Source: Candidatus Rifleibacteriota bacterium (GTDB taxonomy: Bacteria > Muiribacteriota > Ozemobacteria > Ozemobacterales > Ozemobacteraceae). Taken from it: a stretch of DNA of 64,000 bases. This document shows positions 27,940 to 37,633 of the stretch, one piece after another (positions within the stretch are counted from its first letter, which is position 1; each line of letters begins with the position of its first letter). A program made the translations under genes and the position numbers. Below the pieces are notes generated by a model. That model saw nothing but the letters and a program-made list of their open reading frames with translations. It did not search any database and was not told the DNA's origin. Location: positions 1 to 64,000 of the forward strand of contig CAJOND010000062.1 in NCBI GenBank assembly GCA_905236675.1, read 5' to 3'.

Positions 27940-28823
27940 TATCTTACTTTTCCCATTTCTGCATAGCTGTATCTATCATGGAACCAAAACCAGAATTCAG
28001 GATGCTTACGATATTCTTCTTCATATACTTTAGCATATTTTTGAACTCTGTCTCTCATACTTTCGCCTTTTTCCCAAACAATAGGCTTTTTTACTTTAAA
28101 AACAAGATTCCCATTAGGCTGTCTTTCTGGGAAAATAGGAATTAAAGGCATTTTACTTCTTATAGAAATAATAACAGGAGCCGAATAAAAAGAAGCATTT
28201 CTACCAAAGAAATCAACCTGATAGCCCCATTCCCTTGCGTTTAAATCAGAAAGAATAGCTACCGGTTTCCCATTATGAAGCAGTTTAATAGCTTCTAGGA
28301 TGTTATTATGCATAACAACATGCAATTTATGGTTTTCCCGTAAAGAATTTATGTATTCAGTCATCTTCTGAAAATTATTGGGTCTGGCTATTACAGTCAG
28401 GTCTAAACCAGCTTTAACAAGTTCATAGCCAAATACCTCCCAATCACAAAAATGACCTACCAGAAGCAAAGGTGTTTTTCCCTCTTTTTTTATGTTTTCT
28501 ATTATTTCCCAGTTTTCAAATTTGCAAAAATCAGGATTAGCCTTAATTAACTTTTCATAGAAAAGTATCTCGCAGATATTTAATGCAACATTTTCTATCA
28601 TTCCATGAATGATTTCGTCTTTTCTATTATCAAACTCTTTAGGAAGAAGTTCATAAGCTTTGTTAATCTCTTTTCTTCCAAATGCTTTAATGGCTTTTAT
28701 TAAAAGAAGTTTAAGCTTAGGAATTTTTTTTATAGGCAAAAGCCTGATACTGCCAATCAATAGCCTTATCAGATAGTATCTTATGGTTCTTCTTATTATT
28801 TTTAGACGTTCTTTATTTATCAT
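27939..28823 (-). CDS. Lipid A biosynthesis acyltransferase (LpxL/HtrB family)
   Basis: Adds a secondary acyl chain to Kdo-lipid A at the inner membrane. The HX4(D/E) catalytic motif is seen in LVGHFCDWEVFGYEL, followed by LTVIARPNN and the substrate-site block VAILSDLNAREWGYQVDFFGR and PVIISIRSKMPLIPIF. N-terminal hydrophobic/basic region anchors it. 294 aa is normal. The start overlaps the kdsC stop by 4 bases. Which acyl position it modifies cannot be told. Confidence 0.88.
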   Translation of the reverse strand: MINKERLKIIRRTIRYYLIRLLIGSIRLLPIKKIPKLKLLLIKAIKAFGRKEINKAYELLPKEFDNRKDEIIHGMIENVALNICEILFYEKLIKANPDFCKFENWEIIENIKKEGKTPLLLVGHFCDWEVFGYELVKAGLDLTVIARPNNFQKMTEYINSLRENHKLHVVMHNNILEAIKLLHNGKPVAILSDLNAREWGYQVDFFGRNASFYSAPVIISIRSKMPLIPIFPERQPNGNLVFKVKKPIVWEKGESMRDRVQKYAKVYEEEYRKHPEFWFWFHDRYSYAEMGKVR

Positions 28824-29356
28824 CTATCTGCAAATGACTTTACCAAATCTTCTAGAAGACCTTTATTTGCAAGAATTATATCAACAGTTTCTCGAACAGC
28901 ACCGAAACCGCCTTTTCTAGAAAGGATATAGTCAGCATAAGGTCTTATAACTTCATGATGATTTGCTGGAACAAAAAAAAGACCAACTTTAGTACCAACA
29001 GGCAAATCGTTGATGTCATCGCCAATATAGGCAACTTCTTCATAAGTTAGACCTCGTTTTTTAATAATGGCATCTATTGCTTCATTTTTATCTGCAATAT
29101 TCTGATGAAGTTCGTCAAATTTCAGTTCTTGAGCACGTTTGGTAAGAGCACCAGAAGTTCGTCCAGTAATGCAGCCAGCTGCTAATCCAGCCATGTGCCA
29201 TATTTTAAGACCCATTCCATCTAATGTAGAAAAAAACTTTAACTCAATGCCATCATTACCTAAAACTATGCGACCATCTGTTAAAACACCGTCACAATCG
29301 AATAAAAGCAACTTTATATTCTTACATGCATTTTTAAATGCATCTGCCTGTTTCAT
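28820..29356 (-). CDS. kdsC: 3-deoxy-D-manno-octulosonate 8-phosphate phosphatase
   Basis: HAD-family C0 phosphatase that makes free Kdo for the LPS core. Motifs: LLFDCDGVLTDG (motif I), ITGRTSGALTKRAQEL (motif II), and YIGDDINDLP (motif III). 178 aa matches KdsC. First gene of the LPS operon and translationally coupled to lpxL. KdsA, KdsB and the Kdo transferase are not in the window. Confidence 0.92.
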   Translation of the reverse strand: MKQADAFKNACKNIKLLLFDCDGVLTDGRIVLGNDGIELKFFSTLDGMGLKIWHMAGLAAGCITGRTSGALTKRAQELKFDELHQNIADKNEAIDAIIKKRGLTYEEVAYIGDDINDLPVGTKVGLFFVPANHHEVIRPYADYILSRKGGFGAVRETVDIILANKGLLEDLVKSFADR

Positions 29357-29495
29357 GTCTTTGCCCTTTAAATAAGATTATTTAATCTAACATAATCTTG
29401 TACTTTTTTAAAGAGGGGAGAGGAAGATTTGAGAGTTATAACTTATAACAAAAAAAATACTGGATATTTTACAAAATCTTTACATATTTACTAGT

Positions 29496-31574
29496 ATGAA
29501 AAAGATATTCATATTTCTACTAGTTTTTGTATACATGTTGTCGGTCAGTAATATCAGCTATGCAGCAGCATGGAAAGTCTGCCGTTCAGTATGGACAGAA
29601 AAAGACGAAAAGGCATATAGCGACTTTGTCGAAAGAATATGCGATTCAAAGTATGGAAATCTGAATAAATTCATTAAGGATCCAAAGGTTAATCCTTTTT
29701 ATGGTGAAGAGGACAAACATTTTAATCTTAGTCCTGATTGCGCAGATTTACCTTATCTAGTCAGAGCTTACGTTGCTTATAAACTCAGACTGCCATTCAG
29801 CTATGTTTCTGAAATTTCAGGAAAAGGCGGTGACGAAAGATATAGCAAAGGCAATAAACCTTTAAAATTTAAAGACCAGGATTATTTTTCTTCTCCACAG
29901 CAGCTTTTTAATCAAGTAGTTTTAATCAATTCTGGTTATTTCAGAATGGATGTTAATTGCGAAACATCAGATCATTATCCTATAAAAATAAACAAGAAAA
30001 ATTTAACTCCTGGCACTATTTATTATGACCCAGATGGACACGTAGCCTTAGTTGCAAAAGTTTTAGATAATGGCAGAATAAGACTAATTGATGCTCATCC
30101 AGATAAAAGTATTTCTAAACCATGGTTTGGAACAAAGTTCTCTAAGGGCAGCAAAAACAATGGCGGTGGATTTAAAAAATGGCGTCAAATCAGATATACT
30201 TCAGAAGGAAAAACAATAAGAACTCAGAATCATAATCTTAAAGATTATTCTGCAACAGACCAGTATCAGAAAAGTTATTCCATAAATGGAAAAAGCGGAA
30301 TAGGTTTTCATGATTATGTCCGTCTAGCTATGGCCAATTCAAATAGCCGTTCGGACCCAATGACAGAATTTGTTTTCATGATGCAGGATATTTTTGAAGA
30401 CATAAGGTATCGTGCCATAGCTGTAGATGTGGCAATTCAAAAAGGTTGCAATTTAAAACCTCATCCAAGTTCTTTACCTTATAATATTTACGGAACAGAT
30501 GGTATATGGGAAGAGCTTTCTACACCATCGAGAGATGCCAGACTTAAAGTTGCTTTCCGAGAATTCTATGACACAACCCGACAGATGGTTTTAAATGCTG
30601 AAAAGTATGATAGACAGACAGCAAAAGCATTAGCTTACAATTTCATATTAAAATATGATGAATTGAGTCCTAAATTATTTATAACTTATGTAAATTCTGC
30701 TGGAAGAAGTGTTAGATTAACATTTGACGATGTTAATCAAAGATTGTTTGATTTGTCCTTTGACCCCTATCATGCTATAGAATATCGTTGGGGAGCCAAA
30801 GGTCAGGAATTAGCTTCTGCTAATGACGGTCAAACCAAGCAAAAGTTTTACGCTTTAGAAAAGCGTTTACGTAATCAGTTAGAAAGACTTTATGGTTGTC
30901 ATACACCTCTTAGCATGGGGCCAGAACACCCGATTTCAGTAGATATAAGAAGCTGGCTATACGCTTATGTTAATGGAAATAAAATTGATAGAAACATAAT
31001 AGCTTTCAACAAAGAAACCATATTTGATCAGCCTGTATCAGCCGAAGCAGTAAACTTAACAAATAAAACTTCTATAAGTAGCGATAAACCAATACAAGTC
31101 GCTATGGTGCCTAATGAAATCAAGAAGGAAACAGTTAAAGAAAAGGCAAAACCTTCTGTTAGCCCTGCCTTATTAACTAGAAATCCTGTTAGTATACCTG
31201 TTTCTTTAACTTCTAAAGAGTCAGCTCAGCCAATTTCTAAGACTTCCACTCCAAATAAAGAAATTCCAACAGCTGAAAATACAAAACAAAAATTACCTGA
31301 TTATCTCTATGAAGATGAAGATGAAACAGAATCAGAAATGAAAGCTGATTATGCAAAAGTTGAAATAGCAAAAATTCCAAAGGTAAATAATGAAAATACC
31401 TTAAAAGAAGATGTTACAACCCATGATATAAATAAATCGCCAACTCTTGAATCAGAAGAAATATCTGAAAAAACAACCAGTCCTACGACAGATTTTTGGA
31501 ATTCCTTGCTGATAAAAGGTGATCAGATTGCAGCCACAATCGGCAACAGCAATAATTACAATTCCTCGCAATAA
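29496..31574 (+). CDS. Secreted protein with a papain-like (NlpC/CHAP-type) N-terminal domain
   Basis: 692 aa. A signal peptide ends near SNISYA (residue 23). The next 200 residues have a possible Cys-His-Asp set: C82 in SPDCADLPYLVRAYVAYKL, H182 in YYDPDGHVALVAKV and D199 in RLIDAHPD, the order and spacing of papain-fold amidases/peptidases. About 270-510 is helical with no recognised family; the rest (about 520-692) is a disordered Lys/Glu/Thr/Pro tail. No clear Shine-Dalgarno is visible before ATG 29496. Probably acts in the periplasm or outside the cell; substrate unknown. Confidence 0.6.
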   Translation: MKKIFIFLLVFVYMLSVSNISYAAAWKVCRSVWTEKDEKAYSDFVERICDSKYGNLNKFIKDPKVNPFYGEEDKHFNLSPDCADLPYLVRAYVAYKLRLPFSYVSEISGKGGDERYSKGNKPLKFKDQDYFSSPQQLFNQVVLINSGYFRMDVNCETSDHYPIKINKKNLTPGTIYYDPDGHVALVAKVLDNGRIRLIDAHPDKSISKPWFGTKFSKGSKNNGGGFKKWRQIRYTSEGKTIRTQNHNLKDYSATDQYQKSYSINGKSGIGFHDYVRLAMANSNSRSDPMTEFVFMMQDIFEDIRYRAIAVDVAIQKGCNLKPHPSSLPYNIYGTDGIWEELSTPSRDARLKVAFREFYDTTRQMVLNAEKYDRQTAKALAYNFILKYDELSPKLFITYVNSAGRSVRLTFDDVNQRLFDLSFDPYHAIEYRWGAKGQELASANDGQTKQKFYALEKRLRNQLERLYGCHTPLSMGPEHPISVDIRSWLYAYVNGNKIDRNIIAFNKETIFDQPVSAEAVNLTNKTSISSDKPIQVAMVPNEIKKETVKEKAKPSVSPALLTRNPVSIPVSLTSKESAQPISKTSTPNKEIPTAENTKQKLPDYLYEDEDETESEMKADYAKVEIAKIPKVNNENTLKEDVTTHDINKSPTLESEEISEKTTSPTTDFWNSLLIKGDQIAATIGNSNNYNSSQ

Positions 31575-31751
31575 CATTACAAAACAAAACCTAGTTTTTA
31601 ATCAATCAGCAATGAATTCTGTACATTGTTCACTACGATTCTAAAAGCCTTTAAATGTTATAGCTATAATAGTTTAAAAAAGAAAAAATATTTTTTATTT
31701 TTCTTCTTATATAGTATAATAATTATAACATTTAGAATTGGAGTTAATCAC

Positions 31752-32687
31752 GTGAAAAAATTAAGCTTTATTTTAGCTTTTCTGTGTCTTTTTAGTTTTT
31801 CTATTTTAGTCGCTAACGATTCTGGTTCTAGCTATGACGATAGTTTGAATGCTGTGGGATTAGGTGATTCTAGTGGCAGTAAGTCTGATTCAGATTCAAC
31901 TACCGTAAAATCTGATGCTGATGCTTCAGCAGAAAGCAAATCAAAGACAGAAGAAGCAAAAGAACAAAAAGCAAAAGAAGAAGAAAACAAAGGTCTAGCA
32001 ACTTTGCCAGATGGCAAAGCCTATGTAGGCGTATATTCCTATCTAAATTTAAGAGACGGTGTCTGGGGCAAAATAACTGCTAAGATGTATAATAATGACG
32101 AAGTTACCATTACTGGTCGTGATGGTGACTGGTACAAAGTTTCTACTAGCAAAGGTGATGGTTATGCTCATGCTAGATATATTTTTGCAAAGAAAGATGC
32201 ACGTTACAAAGGGAATGACCCAAGTTCTGACAGTTCTAGCGGCAGCAGTAGTAGCGATGTAGTAATAAATGTTTCTGGCGATAGCGTTCAGGGAAAAGTT
32301 GTTAATGCAGCCAAACAGTTAGTGGATAAATATTCTGTATCTGGTTCTTTCCCTTACGCTCCTGAAACAAACGGTGGTAATCTTGGATGTGCCCAGGTTG
32401 TAACAACAGCATTAAAAGCTGCTGGGGTTTTGAATCGGACTAGTCTGGCTTGTGTTGAAACAATAGACCTATTGGAAAATGTAGGATGGAAATCCGTTAA
32501 AGTTCCCCCATTTCAAGCAGGAGATGTTATTTTTTGGGAAACTTATAGATCAGGTCCATCTCATGTTGGTATTATAATGACTTCAGGAAATTCTGCTACA
32601 GCGATGAGTAATTCATCTTCTCAGCATAAACCAAGATACCATGATGCTAACTATCAAAAAATTGTTAAAGTCATGAGAAAAGCATGA
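31752..32687 (+). CDS. Secreted SH3b plus NlpC/P60-like hydrolase
   Basis: About 311 aa from GTG 31752, chosen because GGAG lies 8 bases upstream and a proper signal peptide (FILAFLCLFSFSILVA) begins there; a frame from 31626 has no such support. After an Asp/Ser/Lys-rich linker comes an SH3b domain (GVYSYLNLRDGVWGKITAK ... WYKVSTSKGDGYAHARYIF) and a C-terminal domain with a candidate nucleophile Cys in GGNLGCAQVVTTALKAAG and His in GPSHVGIIMTS, as in NlpC/P60 peptidoglycan endopeptidases. A TATAAT box at 31715-31720 probably starts its transcript. Confidence 0.75.
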   Translation: MKKLSFILAFLCLFSFSILVANDSGSSYDDSLNAVGLGDSSGSKSDSDSTTVKSDADASAESKSKTEEAKEQKAKEEENKGLATLPDGKAYVGVYSYLNLRDGVWGKITAKMYNNDEVTITGRDGDWYKVSTSKGDGYAHARYIFAKKDARYKGNDPSSDSSSGSSSSDVVINVSGDSVQGKVVNAAKQLVDKYSVSGSFPYAPETNGGNLGCAQVVTTALKAAGVLNRTSLACVETIDLLENVGWKSVKVPPFQAGDVIFWETYRSGPSHVGIIMTSGNSATAMSNSSSQHKPRYHDANYQKIVKVMRKA

Positions 32688-32698
32688 TATAAATTATA

Positions 32699-32750
32699 TA
32701 AACAGAAGGGAATAGAGAAATATTTCTTCATCTCTATAATCTTCTGTTTA
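32699..32750 (+). terminator. Long hairpin after the NlpC/P60-like gene
   Basis: A perfect 10-bp outer stem (TAAACAGAAG 32699-32708 with CTTCTGTTTA 32741-32750) encloses an inner TAGAGA/TCTCTA stem. The following T-run is interrupted (TTGTGTTT), so termination may be partial. Confidence 0.5.
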
Positions 32751-32834
32751 TTGTGTTTAGCTATATTATATACAAAATAATTCTGTTTGATGATTTGTAA
32801 TTATTAGAAAGTTTTAATTTTTGGGGATAAATAA

Positions 32835-33827
32835 ATGATGAAAAATTCTTTGTGTCTATTAGCATCAATTCTTATGATTTCAGCAGGAACTCTGTTTGCA
32901 GATGTTTCTATCCCTTATGGTGAAGGTGCTGGAAAAGTTGATTTCACTAACAATAAAAGATTTCCGAAACTCGAAGACCCTCTTCCGTTTGGACCAATGT
33001 CATTCAGACTAATTGAAGATAAAGTTTGGGTTGCCGATAGTGTAGGCGGTAAGCTTATGCAGTATGATAATAAAGGCAAACTTATATCTGAGTTTTCCGT
33101 TATTCCTGAAGGTACAAAACCTTATACTATTGATGAATATAACTCTCCACACCTTAACATTCTTATAGAAGATATAGCCCCGGTAAGGGGTGAATATGGT
33201 GAAGCCAAAGCATGGTGGATAGCTGACTCCGTAAACAATAAGCTTTTGAAGTATTCTGTAGACGGCAAAAAACTAGCCGAAATAGAAAACTCTGAGTTCG
33301 GTCAGCTTTATAGAATAGAAGTGGGAAATTCAGGTCATCTTTTTGTTGCAGATATGGCTAAAAGTACAATATTCGTTCTGGATTCCGAAGGAAAAATTGT
33401 TAATAAAGTTAACTGGGAATGGTCTGGTATGGCTGTTTCAGTAAAAGATGATATATTATACAGATTGATGTGGGATGGTGAAGCCCATAGAAATATTCTT
33501 GTTTCTACAGATATAGAAGGCAAAGTTGTTTCTACCAAGATGCTTGAAGTAGAAATGTTTAATCCAAAACTCTGGTGGGTAGATGAAGCCAAAGGCGAAT
33601 GTGTGATTACATATACTCCAGCAGAAGGTTTTAACGGTAAATTTATTGTTGTTCAAGTAGGTCTTGATGGTAAGGTCATTTCAAGCAGTGAACTGGTTGC
33701 TCCTGTCGCTATGAATAGAATCATAGATAATATTGATTATAGTGATGTTTTTGTTGGTAAATGTAATTTTATGGACGCTCCTGAAGGAAAATTTGAAATA
33801 GTTCCGTTTAAGATGCCTCAACAATAA
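32835..33827 (+). CDS. Secreted NHL-like beta-propeller protein
   Basis: 330 aa with a signal peptide (CLLASILMISAGTLFA) and recurring propeller-blade motifs: DKVWVADSVGGKLMQYDNKG, AWWIADSVNNKLLKYSVDGK, HLFVADMAKSTIFVLDSEGK. These match the NHL/SMP-30-type six-blade pattern, usually a binding scaffold. Start ATG 32835 follows GGGGATAAATAA. It precedes the SH3b gene by 20 bases and may be co-transcribed with the pilin-like genes. Ligand unknown. Confidence 0.7.
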   Translation: MMKNSLCLLASILMISAGTLFADVSIPYGEGAGKVDFTNNKRFPKLEDPLPFGPMSFRLIEDKVWVADSVGGKLMQYDNKGKLISEFSVIPEGTKPYTIDEYNSPHLNILIEDIAPVRGEYGEAKAWWIADSVNNKLLKYSVDGKKLAEIENSEFGQLYRIEVGNSGHLFVADMAKSTIFVLDSEGKIVNKVNWEWSGMAVSVKDDILYRLMWDGEAHRNILVSTDIEGKVVSTKMLEVEMFNPKLWWVDEAKGECVITYTPAEGFNGKFIVVQVGLDGKVISSSELVAPVAMNRIIDNIDYSDVFVGKCNFMDAPEGKFEIVPFKMPQQ

Positions 33828-33847
33828 ACTAGAATTGGAGAAAAAAC

Positions 33848-34234
33848 ATGAAAAAGGCTTTTTTCCTGTTTATGATACTTTCTATTTTGGGATTAGCAGT
33901 AAGTATTTATGCTGAAACTATACCTACAAAAGGCTATGTAAGTGCAAACAGTGGTCTTAATGTTAGAAAAGGACCTAGTTCAAATTCTGAAAAATTAGGG
34001 GCTTTAGAAAAAGGCCAAACTGTTACCATAGAATCCGTTTCTGGGAATTGGTATAAAATATCTAGTCCAAAGTCTGGCTATGTTTTTAGTCAACATATTG
34101 TTGTTACGGATTCCAAAGAAATAGAAGATGAAGACGCTTCAAAACTTTCACCTGAAGAAGCAGATAAAATAGGTTGTGATATGGATAAAAGTCTATTTAA
34201 CGCAAAAATAATGAAGACTCCAAAAGATAAATAA
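33848..34234 (+). CDS. Secreted single SH3b-domain protein
   Basis: 128 aa: signal peptide (FFLFMILSILGLAVSIYA) and one bacterial SH3 domain (GYVSANSGLNVRKGPSSNSEKL ... WYKISSPKSGYVFSQHI), a fold that binds peptidoglycan peptides. A short acidic helix follows. ATG 33848 has TTGGAG upstream. It lies only 8 bases before the first pilin-like gene, so it belongs to that operon. Confidence 0.8.
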   Translation: MKKAFFLFMILSILGLAVSIYAETIPTKGYVSANSGLNVRKGPSSNSEKLGALEKGQTVTIESVSGNWYKISSPKSGYVFSQHIVVTDSKEIEDEDASKLSPEEADKIGCDMDKSLFNAKIMKTPKDK

Positions 34235-34242
34235 GTGAAAAG

Positions 34243-36501
34243 ATGAATGTTTCGTTTCTCTGCCACAAAAAAGGCAGTGTAATATTAGTTGTAGTAATTG
34301 TGTTTGTTGTTCTGATGGTATTATTGACCACTTTCTATAAATCAACAACAAGCAGAGTTCACACCACTAAAAAATTAGGAGATACAATTCTAGCCAGAGA
34401 GTTCGCTAACTCTCTGGCTGTACTTTCTAATAACTACATAAAAAGTGTTGAATTAAAAAAAAGCGATAGTGATTTAGTTAAACTTCTCAATAAACCAATA
34501 AATAAAATGGAAAATGGAGAAGGTAAAATAAAAGAAAAGGACTTAAAAGATTATTTCGGTGAAATATATACCATCCTACATGACAAATCTAGTTTGCAGC
34601 AAATAGCACTGAAGGAGCTAAATTGGAAAATTTTAAAAGAAGACTTTAAGCCTCTTATAATAAATGACAAAAACAGTCCTTATCCTCGTGAAAAAAAAGG
34701 ATTAATACGTTTATATATAAAATTTTCATATGTATTGCCTGGAACAAAATCTCCCATAATAGAAGATTATGATTTTTTTTCAGAAATAAAGGTTACTGCG
34801 AATATTATTCCTGTTTTATCTAAATTTTCTTTATACATCGAAAAAGCATTAGACAGTCAGGTTATAAATGATGAAAAAACAATAACCTCTTATTTTAATA
34901 TTGTTGATACAACAGAAGGTGGAGAATTAAATCCTGGAAGCCCTAGACCCTGGGTTATAAACAATGGAAATAATGAGGTTTTTGAAGATTATAGAGATTA
35001 TGTAACAGATAAAAAAGGATTTATTTATCTGGGGGGTGCTACTCAGGATGCACCTATTATTTTAGGCATTGCAAGAGGTTTTAGCAATTCAACACAAGGG
35101 GATTATGGAGAAGATTTCCATTTTTATAAGAACGGTCCATGCGGTTATTGGAAAACCCTAGAAGATTGGGGGAAAACCAATGAATCAAATGAAACTGGAG
35201 AAACCGCCGTTCTTGAAGCCAATATAGGCCTTTGTAATGATACAAGCGATAATTTTAATACATGGCAGGTAAATTTTGGTGCCGGTTATGACAAAATATC
35301 AAGGTATAATTCTATTTTCAGACTTTATGGAACAGATAAAGATATCTCTCCAACATTAGTTTTTGGATATGTAAATTCAATGTGCGGTTCTGTCAGAGCA
35401 TACAAAAAAGGCTTTTTTGATGATACTGGAAAAACAACATGGAGAATTTGTAAGCTAGTATTTTTTGACCATTTGAATGATTTTTTAAATGCCTGCGGTT
35501 ATGGCGATGGTACTGAAAATTTTGATGATTTGGGAACTTACCTGGAAATGAAAGATTCTTTGATGGCCTTTTCAAATTCTTATAATTCAAAGTTTGGGAA
35601 AGATCTTGCTCCAGATGAATATGAAAACAAATATGGCACAAAAGTAATATCCAGCAGATACAATAAAGACTTTACTTATTATATTGCAAAAATTAAAGGA
35701 AAAACTCCTGCGGACCAGCAATATCCTTTAGATTTCTGCACTGATTTATTTAAAGGCGATTTGAAAAAACTTTGTGAGAATAAAGAAGATGATAAATTGT
35801 TCTTATCTGTTCCAAATGCAGAAGATTCCGCTGAATTCAGAAATATTTATTCTGATTCTATCACATTAGAAAAACTAGACGAATTTCTTAATCCTGAAAA
35901 ATTAGGCTTTGATAACTCCTCTAATGATTCAAGAATAGGTTATTATGGCAAAATAAATGAACCTAACGATAAACTAGAAGATTTCTTTATTGCTAAGGGT
36001 TTATTGAAAAATAAAGATTTAGATCTTAATTCCTGGGTTTATATTGAAAATGAAAATGCTTTTGAAGTTAAGCTTAATGACTTAAAAATTCTTAGTCAAG
36101 GCGGAATAATTGTTTCCAAGGGAAATATTGTTTTAAACGGAAATATAAATTGCAATTCAAATGCTCATTTAACTATTGTTGCCCTTAATGGCGAAATAAC
36201 AATAAACAGCGGGGTAGATAACATAGATGCATCTTTGATTGCAGGAGGCGGTCAGATAAAATTAGAAGGAACTGAAAACGACAGAAAATTGGTGGTGAAT
36301 GGAAATATCGTTATGAAAAGTATTCCCTGCAATAATAACCAAATTGATATATCAAAAATGAGACGAGGTTTATTTTTGAATTATAATACTGATCTTTCTG
36401 CTATTCCATGGTTTCCAAACAAATATAACATTGAAGAATCTAAAACAGAATTACCTTTATTAATGTATGATTTAAAAGAAAGTATAAAAATGTCAGATTA
36501 A
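34243..36501 (+). CDS. Large type IV pilin-like (PilX/GspK-like) surface protein
   Basis: 752 aa. The N-terminus has the prepilin layout: basic leader ending KKG, then the hydrophobic helix SVILVVVIVFVVLMVLL and a long amphipathic helix. A very large C-terminal part follows; about residues 620-690 (GGIIVSKGNIVLNGNINCNSN) look like a beta-solenoid as in bactofilin or polymer-forming proteins. Minor pilins are usually 150-350 aa, so the size is unusual. It shares one base (TAATG) with the next pilin-like gene, which supports a co-assembled set. Homology is judged from the N-terminal pattern only. Confidence 0.65.
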   Translation: MNVSFLCHKKGSVILVVVIVFVVLMVLLTTFYKSTTSRVHTTKKLGDTILAREFANSLAVLSNNYIKSVELKKSDSDLVKLLNKPINKMENGEGKIKEKDLKDYFGEIYTILHDKSSLQQIALKELNWKILKEDFKPLIINDKNSPYPREKKGLIRLYIKFSYVLPGTKSPIIEDYDFFSEIKVTANIIPVLSKFSLYIEKALDSQVINDEKTITSYFNIVDTTEGGELNPGSPRPWVINNGNNEVFEDYRDYVTDKKGFIYLGGATQDAPIILGIARGFSNSTQGDYGEDFHFYKNGPCGYWKTLEDWGKTNESNETGETAVLEANIGLCNDTSDNFNTWQVNFGAGYDKISRYNSIFRLYGTDKDISPTLVFGYVNSMCGSVRAYKKGFFDDTGKTTWRICKLVFFDHLNDFLNACGYGDGTENFDDLGTYLEMKDSLMAFSNSYNSKFGKDLAPDEYENKYGTKVISSRYNKDFTYYIAKIKGKTPADQQYPLDFCTDLFKGDLKKLCENKEDDKLFLSVPNAEDSAEFRNIYSDSITLEKLDEFLNPEKLGFDNSSNDSRIGYYGKINEPNDKLEDFFIAKGLLKNKDLDLNSWVYIENENAFEVKLNDLKILSQGGIIVSKGNIVLNGNINCNSNAHLTIVALNGEITINSGVDNIDASLIAGGGQIKLEGTENDRKLVVNGNIVMKSIPCNNNQIDISKMRRGLFLNYNTDLSAIPWFPNKYNIEESKTELPLLMYDLKESIKMSD

Positions 36502-36956
36502 TGATTAGGAAGCAAAAAATAAATAGATTAAACGGTTTTTCAGCAGTTGAAATATGCGTTGTTGGCGCTATATTAACTACTTTTCTGATTCCTGTTTTTA
36601 CTTTAATGTCTAAAGGCAGTTCTGGAACTATACGAAATAGGAACGAAATAATAGCCCAGCAGTATGCCTCAAATTATATTGCTTATTGTAATGCTGCAAC
36701 TTTTGATAGTGAGAAATTAGCTGAAACAGAAGAAAAAGTAATTAACGAACTCAATATTGAATTTAAAGACGGTTCTGTAATTAACATTGATAAAACAGAA
36801 AATAATTTCAGAAGGTTAGTTAGTATAAAAGATTTTCCTGATACTGATGAAAGACCTTACAAATATAAAGTAGTCACAGTAAAAATAGAATGGCAACAGT
36901 TAGGAGAAAAAAAGAAAAGAGATTTGATTATGTCTGGGTTGGTAACAGAACGATGA
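36501..36956 (+). CDS. Type IV pilus / type II secretion pseudopilin
   Basis: 151 aa with a classic prepilin cleavage site: basic leader, then G/FSAVEICVVGAILTTFLIPVF with Glu at +5 of the mature protein. The remainder is a short globular head. Coupled to the genes on both sides by 1- and 4-base overlaps. Resembles PilV/GspI-type minor pilins in size and position. Confidence 0.75.
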   Translation: MIRKQKINRLNGFSAVEICVVGAILTTFLIPVFTLMSKGSSGTIRNRNEIIAQQYASNYIAYCNAATFDSEKLAETEEKVINELNIEFKDGSVINIDKTENNFRRLVSIKDFPDTDERPYKYKVVTVKIEWQQLGEKKKRDLIMSGLVTER

Positions 36957-37519
36957 AATGTAAAAAGAAAGCAGTAACTTTAATTGAAATAATCATAGTG
37001 GTTGCTATTTCATCAATAATTATTCTTGCAGTTATGAACCTTTTCAGTTCAGGCATGAAAGGCTCGGCAAAAGGACTGGCACACCAGGCAAACATGGAAT
37101 CCGCTTCTATAATAATGTCCCAAATAGAATATGATTTGTTAAGAGCTACAACTTTTTTAAAACCAGAATCAGGTGTGAACAACGATTTTGATTCAGCTTC
37201 ATGGGAATTCAATTATAAAGCATCTACTAGCGATAAGCCATCTATTGTAACCTACACAAAAATAAATGATGGATTAGGTGTTTGTAGAGAAATAAAAATG
37301 CCCGATGGAAAAGTGCAAAAGACCACCTTAGCCAAATCACAAAAAGTAAATTTAATTTTTAAGCGTTTCACTTTTGATACCAGTTCTACAAAATATCCTG
37401 TATATAAACAGGCAATGCTCGTTGAAGTAACTGTTTCGTCCAAGGACAACATAAGAGGCGGAACAAACGAATCTTTCACCTTAAAAAGATTTATTGTCGT
37501 TAGATCCTCAATACAATAA
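36953..37519 (+). CDS. Type IV pilus / type II secretion pseudopilin (PilW/GspJ-like)
   Basis: 188 aa from ATG 36953, which overlaps the preceding stop as ATGA; an earlier ATG at 36890 would place 21 unrelated residues before the leader. The N-terminus KKKA/VTLIEIIIVVAISSIIILAV is a prepilin methylation motif with Ala instead of Gly at -1 and Glu at +5. The head domain has the size of GspJ/PilW proteins. No secretin, ATPase or prepilin peptidase is nearby, so the machine must be encoded elsewhere. Confidence 0.75.
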   Translation: MKCKKKAVTLIEIIIVVAISSIIILAVMNLFSSGMKGSAKGLAHQANMESASIIMSQIEYDLLRATTFLKPESGVNNDFDSASWEFNYKASTSDKPSIVTYTKINDGLGVCREIKMPDGKVQKTTLAKSQKVNLIFKRFTFDTSSTKYPVYKQAMLVEVTVSSKDNIRGGTNESFTLKRFIVVRSSIQ

Positions 37520-37633
37520 AACACAAACGAGACTATTTCCGAAGATAACTGTAATATGACATTCTAAAAAAATTGTATCAATACCAGCTTAAATTTATTA
37601 TAATATGGTTGAATATAAACTTTGGAGATAAAT

